Source of the DNA: Chromatiales bacterium
GTDB taxonomy: Bacteria > Pseudomonadota > Gammaproteobacteria > Thiohalomonadales > Thiohalomonadaceae
DNA: 6,139 nucleotides
Direction of reading: 5' to 3'
Assembly: GCA_029864785.1 (NCBI GenBank)
Contig: JAOTST010000099.1
Location: 1 to 6,139 of the forward strand
Positions 1-3,478 of the stretch are shown here, piece after piece. Position 1 is the stretch's first letter, and each line of letters opens with the position of its first letter. The translations under genes were made by a program, and so were the position numbers. The notes beneath the pieces were generated by a model. The model was not told the DNA's origin and searched no databases. It saw only the letters and a program-made list of their open reading frames with translations.

Positions 1-179
1 CAAACTTCCGCACCTTCGCGGGTGTAGTCACATGCGTTGTTATCGCAAAGTTTCGCGCAAGCCTCACGCTCTGCAAGCGCGGCCTCCATTGCGCACTGTT
101 GCAGTGCCTGCAATACGCTACGACTATTCGGCATCCCGCAGCCTATCATAATTTGCTTGTATCGTTCGTCTGTAAGCAT
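1..179 (-). CDS. small phage protein, 3' end outside window
   Basis: The N-terminal 59 residues are visible, starting MLTDERYKQIMIGCGMP, and the gene runs off the left edge. The start is set by AGGAGA six bases before the ATG. The pattern of a short N-terminal helix followed by a segment rich in Ala, Glu and Cys (ALAEREACAKLCDNNAC) recalls the many phage early-region proteins of Ead/Ea22-like type that carry an 'AERERCA' stretch. That resemblance is from memory and gives no function. It is the most promoter-distal visible gene of the leftward operon and is followed upstream by attC-1, so it is probably also a cassette gene. Its left cassette end cannot be seen. Confidence 0.75.
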   Translation of the reverse strand, partial: MLTDERYKQIMIGCGMPNSRSVLQALQQCAMEAALAEREACAKLCDNNACDYTREGAEV

Positions 180-200
180 TTAATCTCTCCTAACAAATTC

Positions 201-248
201 CGCTAACAAAGCGTTCAACCGGACGAGCCGGTTAACGCGGCGTTATCA
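201..248 (+). other. attC-1 site (48 bp)
   Basis: R'' is CGCTAAC (201-207) followed by AAA, and R' is GTTATCA (242-248). The arms GCGTTCAACCGG (211-222) and CCGGTTAACGC (228-238) pair perfectly apart from one extra C (216) on the left arm. That is the classic extrahelical base of attC, and it sets the orientation as +. The loop is only five bases. A second TAACAAA lies just outside at 191-197. The TGA stop of the next minus-strand gene (246-248) is within R'. Confidence 0.88.
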
Positions 249-509
249 GGCTCTAGTAAGTTCAGCCGTTGCATACCAACCTAGCTTCAATTTGGTATTG
301 CAGTAGTCACACGTAAAATCATCCCCATCGCAAGCACGATCTGGCAAATCCTCATTATCAAAGAAGTGATCTTTTCCACATTCTGGGCACTCAATAAGCT
401 CATGGTCGTAGGAGTTCTGATCGACAACCGCGCCTGATAACAAGTCACTCGTGTGGACTTGCTGCTCCGGCGCTTCTTTTAGTTCCGTGGTTTCAGTTTC
501 ATTTCCCAT
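246..509 (-). CDS. zinc-ribbon cassette protein (87 aa)
   Basis: An acidic N-terminal leader of about 35 residues, likely disordered, precedes a zinc-ribbon. CPECG (C41, C44) and CDYC (C67, C70) are the probable metal ligands, with a further Cys at position 60. Proteins with such CPxC knuckles are common in phages and may bind nucleic acid or protein; the role here is unknown. The start has AGAGGA seven bases upstream. The R'' box of attC-2 lies inside the gene and encodes about residues 23-25, so the first 22 codons and the ribosome site are in the attC loop. The N-terminus MGNET resembles the MPNET of the gene at 1806-2072, which starts inside an attC of the same length. The TGA stop is inside the R' box of attC-1. 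Confidence 0.85.
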   Translation of the reverse strand: MGNETETTELKEAPEQQVHTSDLLSGAVVDQNSYDHELIECPECGKDHFFDNEDLPDRACDGDDFTCDYCNTKLKLGWYATAELTRA

Positions 510-562
510 ATCTCTATCCTCTAAATTTATTTACCCGCAAGCCGCACACCTCATCGTTATGC
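435..562 (+). other. attC-2 site (128 bp) overlapping a gene start
   Basis: R'' is TGATAAC (435-441) followed by AA, and R' is GTTATGC (556-562). The left arm ACTCGTGTGGACTTGC pairs partly with the right arm GCAAGCCGCACACCTCA. C450 and A457 are seven bases apart, the spacing seen in the better-paired sites. The call rests largely on the 10-bp cassette-end match GTTATCAGGC (242-251) with GCCTGATAAC (432-441). The long loop holds the ribosome site and first 22 codons of the zinc-ribbon gene. Confidence 0.7.
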
Positions 563-802
563 GCCAATAACCTTAACGGTTGTAGCGCGCTCAACATGCA
601 CCAATTCACCTTTCTCTAGCTCTGGTATAAGGTGGCTACCCTTATAGGTAGCATCTGTTGTTTTCGTGAAAAATTCAGGGTTATATATTGTCGCGCTTTC
701 TACATCCACCCACCCATAGGCTGTGCTTTGTCCGTCTTCATACGCTATTCCCCAAGCTTTGCCGTCCTTCATTACCATTACACCTTTTTCTACCTTGCTC
801 AT
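557..802 (-). CDS. small cassette protein of unknown function (81 aa)
   Basis: Not recognised. The protein begins MSKVEKGVMVMKDGKAWG and is a compact, probably beta-rich soluble domain with no cysteines or membrane segment. An upstream ATG at 820 would add six residues, but GGGAGA sits six bases before the ATG at 802, so the shorter start is chosen. The TAA stop lies in the R' box at 556-562. The cassette ends match over 13 bp, the longest match in the array, which may mean this unit was inserted recently or has diverged least. A 22-codon leader ORF in attC-3 ends one base before this ATG. Confidence 0.82.
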   Translation of the reverse strand: MSKVEKGVMVMKDGKAWGIAYEDGQSTAYGWVDVESATIYNPEFFTKTTDATYKGSHLIPELEKGELVHVERATTVKVIGA

Positions 803-803
803 A

Positions 804-872
804 TCATCTCTCCCGCGCATTGGCGCATAACAATAAATTCAATTTGACCGCGTAATAGCGGGGTTCTTTCAT
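804..872 (-). CDS. possible 22-aa leader ORF inside attC-3
   Basis: An ATG in the attC-3 loop opens a frame (MKEPRYYAVKLNLLLCANAR and two more residues) that reads through the left arm and R'' box. It stops with TGA one base upstream of the ATG of the next gene. No clear ribosome site precedes it, so translation is uncertain. It may be a coupling leader. Similar frames occur in attC-4 and attC-5. Confidence 0.25.
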   Translation of the reverse strand: MKEPRYYAVKLNLLLCANARER

Positions 873-908
873 GCCGCGGTGGGCGGCAAATTAATAAGGT
901 CGTTATGT
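825..908 (+). other. attC-3 site (84 bp)
   Basis: R'' is GCATAAC (825-831) followed by AATA, and R' is GTTATGT (902-908). Left arm ATTCAATTTGACCGC (837-851) pairs with right arm GCGGCAAATTAAT (883-895) except for unpaired C840 and A847. These are the two classic left-arm extrahelical bases, spaced as in textbook aadA-type attC sites. This is one of the clearest sites in the array. Confidence 0.92.
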
Positions 909-1115
909 GTTAATCAATGCATTGAGCCTTTCAAGTTGCGGCCTAAAAAACTCCAATGCAGCAGGGTCGTTTTCCGCCACGGATACAACTGTATCAATAA
1001 CCATGTTTGCCTTTTCAATGCGTAGCCTATCAATTTCATCAGCAGCCCTTCTCATAGTGGTACTATATCCACTCGTGGGATGGTAGCTCCGTAGTTTGTC
1101 CGTAAGTTCACACAT
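903..1115 (-). CDS. small alpha-helical phage cassette protein (70 aa)
   Basis: The motif GYSTTMRRAADEIDRLR (from about residue 16) is typical of short phage early-region proteins with an 'AADEIxRLR' helix. The rest is predicted helical and mildly acidic. Function unknown. The ATG is the one formed by the R'' box in minus sense (GTTATG), and the ribosome site GGAG, nine bases upstream, is supplied by the left arm of attC-4. This gene's initiation signals are therefore attC sequence. The TAA stop is within the R' box of attC-3. Both cassette ends read GTTATGTGT in inverted orientation. Confidence 0.85.
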   Translation of the reverse strand: MCELTDKLRSYHPTSGYSTTMRRAADEIDRLRIEKANMVIDTVVSVAENDPAALEFFRPQLERLNALINT

Positions 1116-1176
1116 AACAATTAGCTCCAGCCGACCCGTAACCGCATCCGGCTTTTTTGGTAAATTTAAAATTCAT
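1108..1176 (-). CDS. possible 22-aa leader ORF inside attC-4
   Basis: This frame starts at an ATG in the attC-4 loop (MNFKFTKKAGCGYG and onward), runs through the left arm, and stops at a TGA that overlaps the first codons of the next gene. Such an overlap would allow translational coupling. No good ribosome site is visible, so it may be fortuitous. Confidence 0.22.
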   Translation of the reverse strand: MNFKFTKKAGCGYGSAGANCYV

Positions 1177-1214
1177 CTCAGGCGGTTACGGTCGTCTGAG
1201 CATGGTCGTTAGTT
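1112..1214 (+). other. attC-4 site (103 bp)
   Basis: R'' is ACATAAC (1112-1118) followed by AATT, and R' is GTTAGTT (1208-1214). The left arm CTCCAGCCGACCCGTAACCGC pairs with the right arm GCGGTTACGGTCGTCTGAG, leaving extra bases on the left arm. C1127 and A1134 are seven bases apart. The loop is AT-rich. Confidence 0.88.
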
Positions 1215-1421
1215 TCATTCCGTGCGCCAAACGCGGTATCCACCTTCCGCCTTCCGCATAATAAACTTCATTGGCGCGTATCTTTCGTTTACAGCGCCCA
1301 TTGATATAGTAATTTTTGGTATTAAGAACGAGTCACCAACGCCCATATTTCTCCACGGATATTTGCTGCGCTTTCCGCTCTTAGGGATCGGAATGCCAAT
1401 TTCAACTTTTATATCATTCAT
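1215..1421 (-). CDS. small phage protein with VGDSF and RVWR motifs (68 aa)
   Basis: MNDIKVEIGIPIPK is followed by KYPWRNMGVGDSFLIP (about residues 20-36) and a C-terminal GYRVWRTE. This arrangement, a YPW..M.VGDSF segment and a terminal RVWR, is a widespread small phage protein family of unknown function (family recognised by pattern, not by search). GGAG six bases before the ATG at 1421 fixes the start; an upstream ATG at 1442 would begin inside attC-5. The TGA stop directly follows the R' box of attC-4. In minus sense the cassette begins GTTAGTTTTGGAG, so the ribosome site is immediately inside the R'' end. Confidence 0.86.
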   Translation of the reverse strand: MNDIKVEIGIPIPKSGKRSKYPWRNMGVGDSFLIPKITISMGAVNERYAPMKFIMRKAEGGYRVWRTE

Positions 1422-1422
1422 A

Positions 1423-1464
1423 TTAATCTCCAAAACTAACAAGTAAATTAACGCGGACTGTCAT
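1423..1464 (-). CDS. possible 13-aa leader ORF inside attC-5
   Basis: MTVRVNLLVSFGD starts in the attC-5 loop and ends TAA one base before the ATG of the next gene. Its VRVNLLVS resembles VKLNLLLC of the attC-3 leader because both are translations of conserved attC left arms. Ribosome site poor; likely weak or not translated. Confidence 0.2.
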   Translation of the reverse strand: MTVRVNLLVSFGD

Positions 1465-1517
1465 ACTCCGCACTTCGTTGTGGCTACGCCGTGCAGCCGG
1501 TTATTAGGGCGTTATGT
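1434..1517 (+). other. attC-5 site (84 bp)
   Basis: R'' is AACTAAC (1434-1440) followed by AAG, and R' is GTTATGT (1511-1517). Left arm ATTAACGCGGACTG pairs with right arm CAGCCGGTTATTAG with extra bases on the left side, including A1457. Pairing is less regular than in attC-3 or attC-8. The cassette-end match is AAACTAAC against GTTAGTTT. Confidence 0.82.
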
Positions 1518-1712
1518 GTTTAAATAACACCGCATATTTCCGTCAATATCAATCCCCTGATCCACCATTCCATTAACGACTTCACCGGCGGATTCATCCC
1601 ACCCTAGCGATTCGTACACGCCAAACTTTGCAGCCAAAATATCAGACTTAATGTCTATATGCTTTGTCAGCAGCTCAGAAAAAACATCATCAATATCTGC
1701 TTTTATACTCAC
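1512..1712 (-). CDS. small acidic cassette protein of unknown function (66 aa)
   Basis: Not recognised. The protein reads MSIKADIDDVFSELLTKH at its N-terminus and is acidic and mostly helical, without Cys clusters or membrane segments. The GTG at 1712 is chosen because GGAGGA lies seven bases upstream. The same frame is open to a TTG at 1736 inside the R'' region, without a ribosome site. In minus sense the cassette starts GTTATGTGTGGAGGA, again placing the ribosome site directly inside the R'' boundary. The TAA stop is in the R' box of attC-5. Confidence 0.8.
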   Translation of the reverse strand: MSIKADIDDVFSELLTKHIDIKSDILAAKFGVYESLGWDESAGEVVNGMVDQGIDIDGNMRCYLNT

Positions 1713-1727
1713 TATTTCATCCTCCAC

Positions 1728-1811
1728 ACATAACAAATTAATTTAGCAGAGCGCTCATGCGGCGCTCCAAGCTCATGCAGGGTTCGCGCCTGCTAATCAT
1801 GGTCGTTATGC
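1728..1811 (+). other. attC-6 site (84 bp)
   Basis: R'' is ACATAAC (1728-1734) followed by AAA, and R' is GTTATGC (1805-1811). Left arm TTTAGCAGAGCGC pairs with right arm GCGCCTGCTAAT with one extra A (1750) on the left. Internal secondary pairing is also possible in the loop. Confidence 0.87.
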
Positions 1812-2072
1812 GGTTACAAATAAGTCGTACCCGTCACTTTGAAAATGCTTACTTCTTTCTTCGCACTTACTTAAAACATACTTTACAAACGGGTCGTCAA
1901 GATCAGGCTTAAACACATCGCCCGCAGTGCTTATATCATCAAGCATCTTCCACAAGCCCTCGGCTTTCACCCGCATCCGTCCTTGCGTAACGCACTCATC
2001 CCGCATAACAAGTAGCTCGTTTTGACCGCCTACTGCGGGGGTTGTTTTAGTGTTATTGGTTTCGTTTGGCAT
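1806..2072 (-). CDS. cassette protein with attC-encoded N-terminus (88 aa)
   Basis: Not recognised. It has a Thr/Asn-rich N-terminal leader (MPNETNNTKTTPAVGGQ), then a helical domain containing GLWKMLDDISTAGDVFKPD and ending GYDLFVTA. GAGGG lies eight bases before the ATG. The leader, about 21 codons, and the ribosome site lie within the 128-bp attC-7. The R'' box GCATAAC encodes part of the LLVMRD segment. The leader resembles MGNETE of the zinc-ribbon gene, which also starts in a 128-bp attC. The TAA stop is in the R' box of attC-6. Confidence 0.83.
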   Translation of the reverse strand: MPNETNNTKTTPAVGGQNELLVMRDECVTQGRMRVKAEGLWKMLDDISTAGDVFKPDLDDPFVKYVLSKCEERSKHFQSDGYDLFVTA

Positions 2073-2130
2073 CGTTATTTCCCTCAGTTAATAGGCTTCA
2101 ATACGGCGGCAACACAGCATGGCGTTAGGC
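2003..2130 (+). other. attC-7 site (128 bp) overlapping a gene start
   Basis: R'' is GCATAAC (2003-2009) followed by AAG, and R' is GTTAGGC (2124-2130). Left arm GCTCGTTTTGACCGCC pairs with right arm GGCGGCAACACAGC apart from mismatches and the extra A2025. C2018 and A2025 are seven bases apart. The cassette-end match is GTTATGCGG (1805-1813) with CCGCATAAC (2001-2009). The loop contains the ribosome site and leader codons of the 1806-2072 gene. Confidence 0.8.
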
Positions 2131-2388
2131 GTACTCTACAAAATGCCCACTATACGGGGCTGAATCTAGCTTAATATACGGCTTTCTCTTATCAAGTTTC
2201 GCCAATATATCTGCCCACGGTATAAAGTCATTGCGTGACCTGTACCCGCTCAAATAGATAACATCAACCCCGTCATCTTTAACCATCTGCACCTGACCAT
2301 CAAACTCTTGCGGTCGGCCATCACTGAACTCATCACACTTAAATATCAGCGTATTACCTACTTTCACATTATCTGCACTTGCCCTCAT
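2125..2388 (-). CDS. cassette protein of unknown function (87 aa)
   Basis: Not recognised. From MRASADNVKVGNTLIFKC it looks beta-rich, with a GQVQMVKDDGVDVIYLSGYR segment and a following FIPWADI, which could be a small barrel of SH3-like type; this is inference. GGAGG five bases before the ATG at 2388 is the strongest ribosome site nearby. The same frame is open to an ATG at 2457 inside the attC-8 loop, preceded by a weaker AAAAGGG, which would add 23 residues encoded by attC. The TAA stop is in the R' box of attC-7. The ends of this cassette match over only six contiguous bases, the weakest in the array. Confidence 0.82.
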   Translation of the reverse strand: MRASADNVKVGNTLIFKCDEFSDGRPQEFDGQVQMVKDDGVDVIYLSGYRSRNDFIPWADILAKLDKRKPYIKLDSAPYSGHFVEYA

Positions 2389-2402
2389 CACAACCTCCGC
2401 AC

Positions 2403-2486
2403 ACCTAACACGTAATTCAAAAGGAGCCGATAGACTCCGCATTTTATCAAAGGCCATCAGCGGCCCTTTTAATAAAATCGTTATAT
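2403..2486 (+). other. attC-8 site (84 bp)
   Basis: R'' is ACCTAAC (2403-2409), and R' is GTTATAT (2480-2486). Left arm ATTCAAAAGGAGCCG pairs with right arm CGGCCCTTTTAAT apart from unpaired C2418 and A2425. These are the same two extrahelical bases at the same spacing as in attC-3. One of the clearest sites. Confidence 0.92.
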
Positions 2487-2642
2487 GTCCATCTCAGCTA
2501 CTTTTTCCCATGATCTTTTCGTGTCAGGAATAGATGCAGCCTTCTCTTTCCATGCTATAGCGCCAAGACCGTCTTTAGTGTATCCAGCCAACACGGGAGC
2601 GTTGTCGCCGTACGTTTCCCAAAGTAAAAAAATATAATCCAT
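2481..2642 (-). CDS. small phage cassette protein (53 aa)
   Basis: The protein begins MDYIFLLWETYGDNAPVLAG and ends VAEMDI. The opening 'YxFLLWETYGD' is reminiscent of short phage hypothetical proteins; no function is known. TTGGAGAGAGACG precedes the ATG, placing GGAG about seven to eight bases upstream. The TAA stop is in the R' box of attC-8 (GTTATAT). The cassette ends match over 9 bp (GTTATATGT at 2480-2488 with ACATATAAC at 2666-2674). This is the smallest complete cassette, with about 162 coding bases and a 64-bp attC. Confidence 0.8.
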   Translation of the reverse strand: MDYIFLLWETYGDNAPVLAGYTKDGLGAIAWKEKAASIPDTKRSWEKVAEMDI

Positions 2643-2667
2643 CGTCTCTCTCCAATTTTCTAGTTAC

Positions 2668-2731
2668 ATATAACAATGCGTTCAAATTCCGCCCCTCGCT
2701 GCCGCTCGGTCGGCTTAACTCGGCGTTATGC
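2668..2731 (+). other. attC-9 site (64 bp), end of array
   Basis: R'' is ATATAAC (2668-2674) followed by AATGCGTTCAA, and R' is GTTATGC (2725-2731) preceded by GGCTTAACTCGGC. The outer arms have the wording of class 1-type attC sites, including the extra C (2683) on the left. The inner stem pairs poorly. It is the last attC: no matching R'' was found to the right for the gene that follows. Confidence 0.88.
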
Positions 2732-2941
2732 ACTTACTATCTCAATATCGCAATTACTTGCTATATCACCAATACACGATTGAAAGCGCTCACTTTTTCG
2801 CTTGAATCTATAGGCTCCACGATAAAAGCAAACCTTTTGCTCGCTTACCACAGGATCCATATGCAAAATATTCACAGTAAGCCTAACGGTGTCACCGTCA
2901 GATATTTCAATACCGTTTACGTCAAATATCCCGCTATTCAT
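2726..2941 (-). CDS. YopX-like phage protein (71 aa)
   Basis: MNSGIFDVNGIEISDGDTVRL, then a VCFYRGAYRF segment, matches the layout of phage YopX-type proteins: an N-terminal 'G.EI..GD.V' strand pair and a later 'V.....G.Y.F' strand. The biochemical role of the family is not established. At 71 residues it is short for the family. The start at 2941 is preceded by AGAGGTGA; an ATG at 2965 lies inside the upstream peptide gene. The TAA stop overlaps the R' box of attC-9. With no R'' on its right, it is probably fixed flanking sequence rather than a mobile unit. It follows the membrane-peptide gene by 13 bases in the same operon. Confidence 0.82.
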   Translation of the reverse strand: MNSGIFDVNGIEISDGDTVRLTVNILHMDPVVSEQKVCFYRGAYRFKRKSERFQSCIGDIASNCDIEIVSA

Positions 2942-2954
2942 AATAAATTCACCT

Positions 2955-3056
2955 CTACCAAACAAACATAATAAGGCCGCAAAGTATAACCCCCATTACC
3001 ACATATAGAACTGTGCTAAATATGTCGAATATATCTAATTCCCTTAATTGTGTCAT
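2955..3056 (-). CDS. 33-aa predicted membrane peptide
   Basis: The peptide starts MTQLRELDIFDIF and continues as one hydrophobic helix (about residues 14-33, STVLYVVMGVILCGLIMFVW). This is a single-pass membrane peptide with a short, mostly acidic N-terminal tail. GGAGAG precedes the ATG. It is the first gene of the leftward operon, and its TAG stop overlaps the ribosome site of the YopX-like gene, so the two are likely coupled. Small membrane peptides at this position in phages can affect host membrane, lysis or exclusion, but nothing here identifies a role. Confidence 0.65.
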   Translation of the reverse strand: MTQLRELDIFDIFSTVLYVVMGVILCGLIMFVW

Positions 3057-3088
3057 TCTATCTCTCCGTTTGTTGGTTGATGTTTAGT

Positions 3089-3116
3089 AGATTAGCACAG
3101 TGGTTGAGGGTGTCAA
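3089..3116 (-). promoter_or_regulatory. leftward sigma70-type promoter
   Basis: In minus sense there is a perfect -35 TTGACA (3111-3116) and a -10 TAATCT (3089-3094) with a 16-base spacer. It lies about 30 bases upstream of the first leftward gene and would drive the entire cassette array. Confidence 0.7.
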
Positions 3117-3125
3117 GATAAAAAG

Positions 3126-3140
3126 GTAAATAAAATTAAC
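3126..3140. promoter_or_regulatory. candidate operator palindrome
   Basis: GTAAATAAAATTAAC is an imperfect palindrome (GTnAAT, three bases, ATTnAC) placed between the -35 boxes of the two divergent promoters. That position suits the Cro-like protein encoded next door. Only one copy was found, and the region is AT-rich, so it could be chance. Confidence 0.35.
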
Positions 3141-3142
3141 TG

Positions 3143-3171
3143 TTGACGTAATCTTTTATATCCTCTATATT
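3143..3171 (+). promoter_or_regulatory. rightward sigma70-type promoter
   Basis: -35 TTGACG (3143-3148) and -10 TATATT (3166-3171) are separated by the optimal 17 bases, about 30 bases before the repressor ATG. It would transcribe the repressor and the replication operon. Confidence 0.72.
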
Positions 3172-3200
3172 TATCAGCACTTAATCAAAAGGAGGTCAAA

Positions 3201-3413
3201 ATGGCTAGTAGCAAGATCATAAAGAAATCAATCCGAATCGCATTGGCAAAGAACGGCCAGAAGCAAAAATGGCTTGCTGATAAGATTGGGACATCCGAGG
3301 TTCAGCTATCTAAGTGGGCTAATAAGGATCACTTAAATACTGCAACTATCGAGATGATAGCTATGCCGTTCAATATGTCGGTGAGCGAATTTATCGCTCT
3401 AGGTGAGCAGTAA
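3201..3413 (+). CDS. Cro/C1-type HTH transcriptional regulator (70 aa)
   Basis: A single XRE-family helix-turn-helix domain fills the protein. KQKWLADKIG (about residues 22-31) forms the first HTH helix and SEVQLSKWAN (about 32-41) the recognition helix. The length is that of a Cro protein, with no C-terminal cleavage or dimerisation domain as in a C1 repressor. AGGAGG lies five bases before the ATG, an excellent ribosome site. As first gene of the rightward operon behind a divergent control region it probably represses one or both promoters. No C1-type repressor is seen. Its stop overlaps the next ORF as TAATG. Confidence 0.9.
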   Translation: MASSKIIKKSIRIALAKNGQKQKWLADKIGTSEVQLSKWANKDHLNTATIEMIAMPFNMSVSEFIALGEQ

Positions 3414-3478
3414 TGACTAACTGGCAAAAAGCACACAAACAGGTCGAGGCCAGATCCGCATGGGAGTCTGGAAAGTGA
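3413..3478 (+). CDS. short coupled ORF (21 aa)
   Basis: MTNWQKAHKQVEARSAWESG plus Lys. The start overlaps the regulator stop (TAATG), and its stop overlaps the GTG start of the replication gene (GTGA). This double overlap is the main support for translation. It could be a genuine micro-protein or a leader coupling regulator and initiator expression. No known function. Confidence 0.5.
   Translation: MTNWQKAHKQVEARSAWESGK

Larger units (their letters stand above)
1..2731 (+). mobile_element. integron-type gene cassette array (CALIN-like) with antisense genes
   Basis: Nine attC-like sites separate nine minus-strand ORFs. Seven of the eight complete units have complementary ends (8-13 bp) at the R' box on the left and the R'' box on the right, for example GTTATGCGCCAAT at 556-568 against ATTGGCGCATAAC at 819-831. 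This matches the known property that the two core sites of one cassette are complementary because they meet in the circular form. All attCs have the same + orientation, judged by TAACAA after R'' and by extra unpaired bases on the left arm. By integron convention attI would lie to the left, outside the window. No integron integrase is seen. The left limit is unknown, and the right limit is the R' box of attC-9, next to the promoter-proximal genes. Confidence 0.82.

Noticed and set aside
188..200. TCCTAACAAATTC as the true R'' box of attC-1
   Set aside because: The inner CGCTAAC at 201-207 gives equal five-base spacers to both arms, as attC requires; the outer copy looks like a chance or duplicated core.
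632..847. Plus-strand ORF of 71 codons, sense with the attC orientation
   Set aside because: Because attCs read +, a sense gene was considered. The translation is rich in Cys, His and Ile, has no ribosome site and mirrors a minus-strand gene with good start signals, so it is an antisense shadow.
1222..1446. Plus-strand ORF of 74 codons opposite the VGDSF/RVWR gene
   Set aside because: No ribosome site, and the minus-strand frame encodes a recognisable phage family with a proper start.
201..2731. Inter-gene inverted repeats as Rho-independent terminators
   Set aside because: The stems lack following T-runs in minus sense, and the R'/R'' boxes, bulged bases and end complementarity fit attC far better.
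201..2731. CRISPR-like array
   Set aside because: The repeated elements share only short core boxes and are separated by coding units, not by uniform spacers.
2780..2971. Plus-strand ORF opposite the YopX-like gene
   Set aside because: The minus frame has the YopX-like layout and a ribosome site; the plus frame has neither.
2979..2992. Possible R'' box (GTATAAC) for a tenth attC right of the YopX-like gene
   Set aside because: It mismatches the GTTATGC end at 2725, lacks the following AA, and has no left-arm pairing or matching R'.
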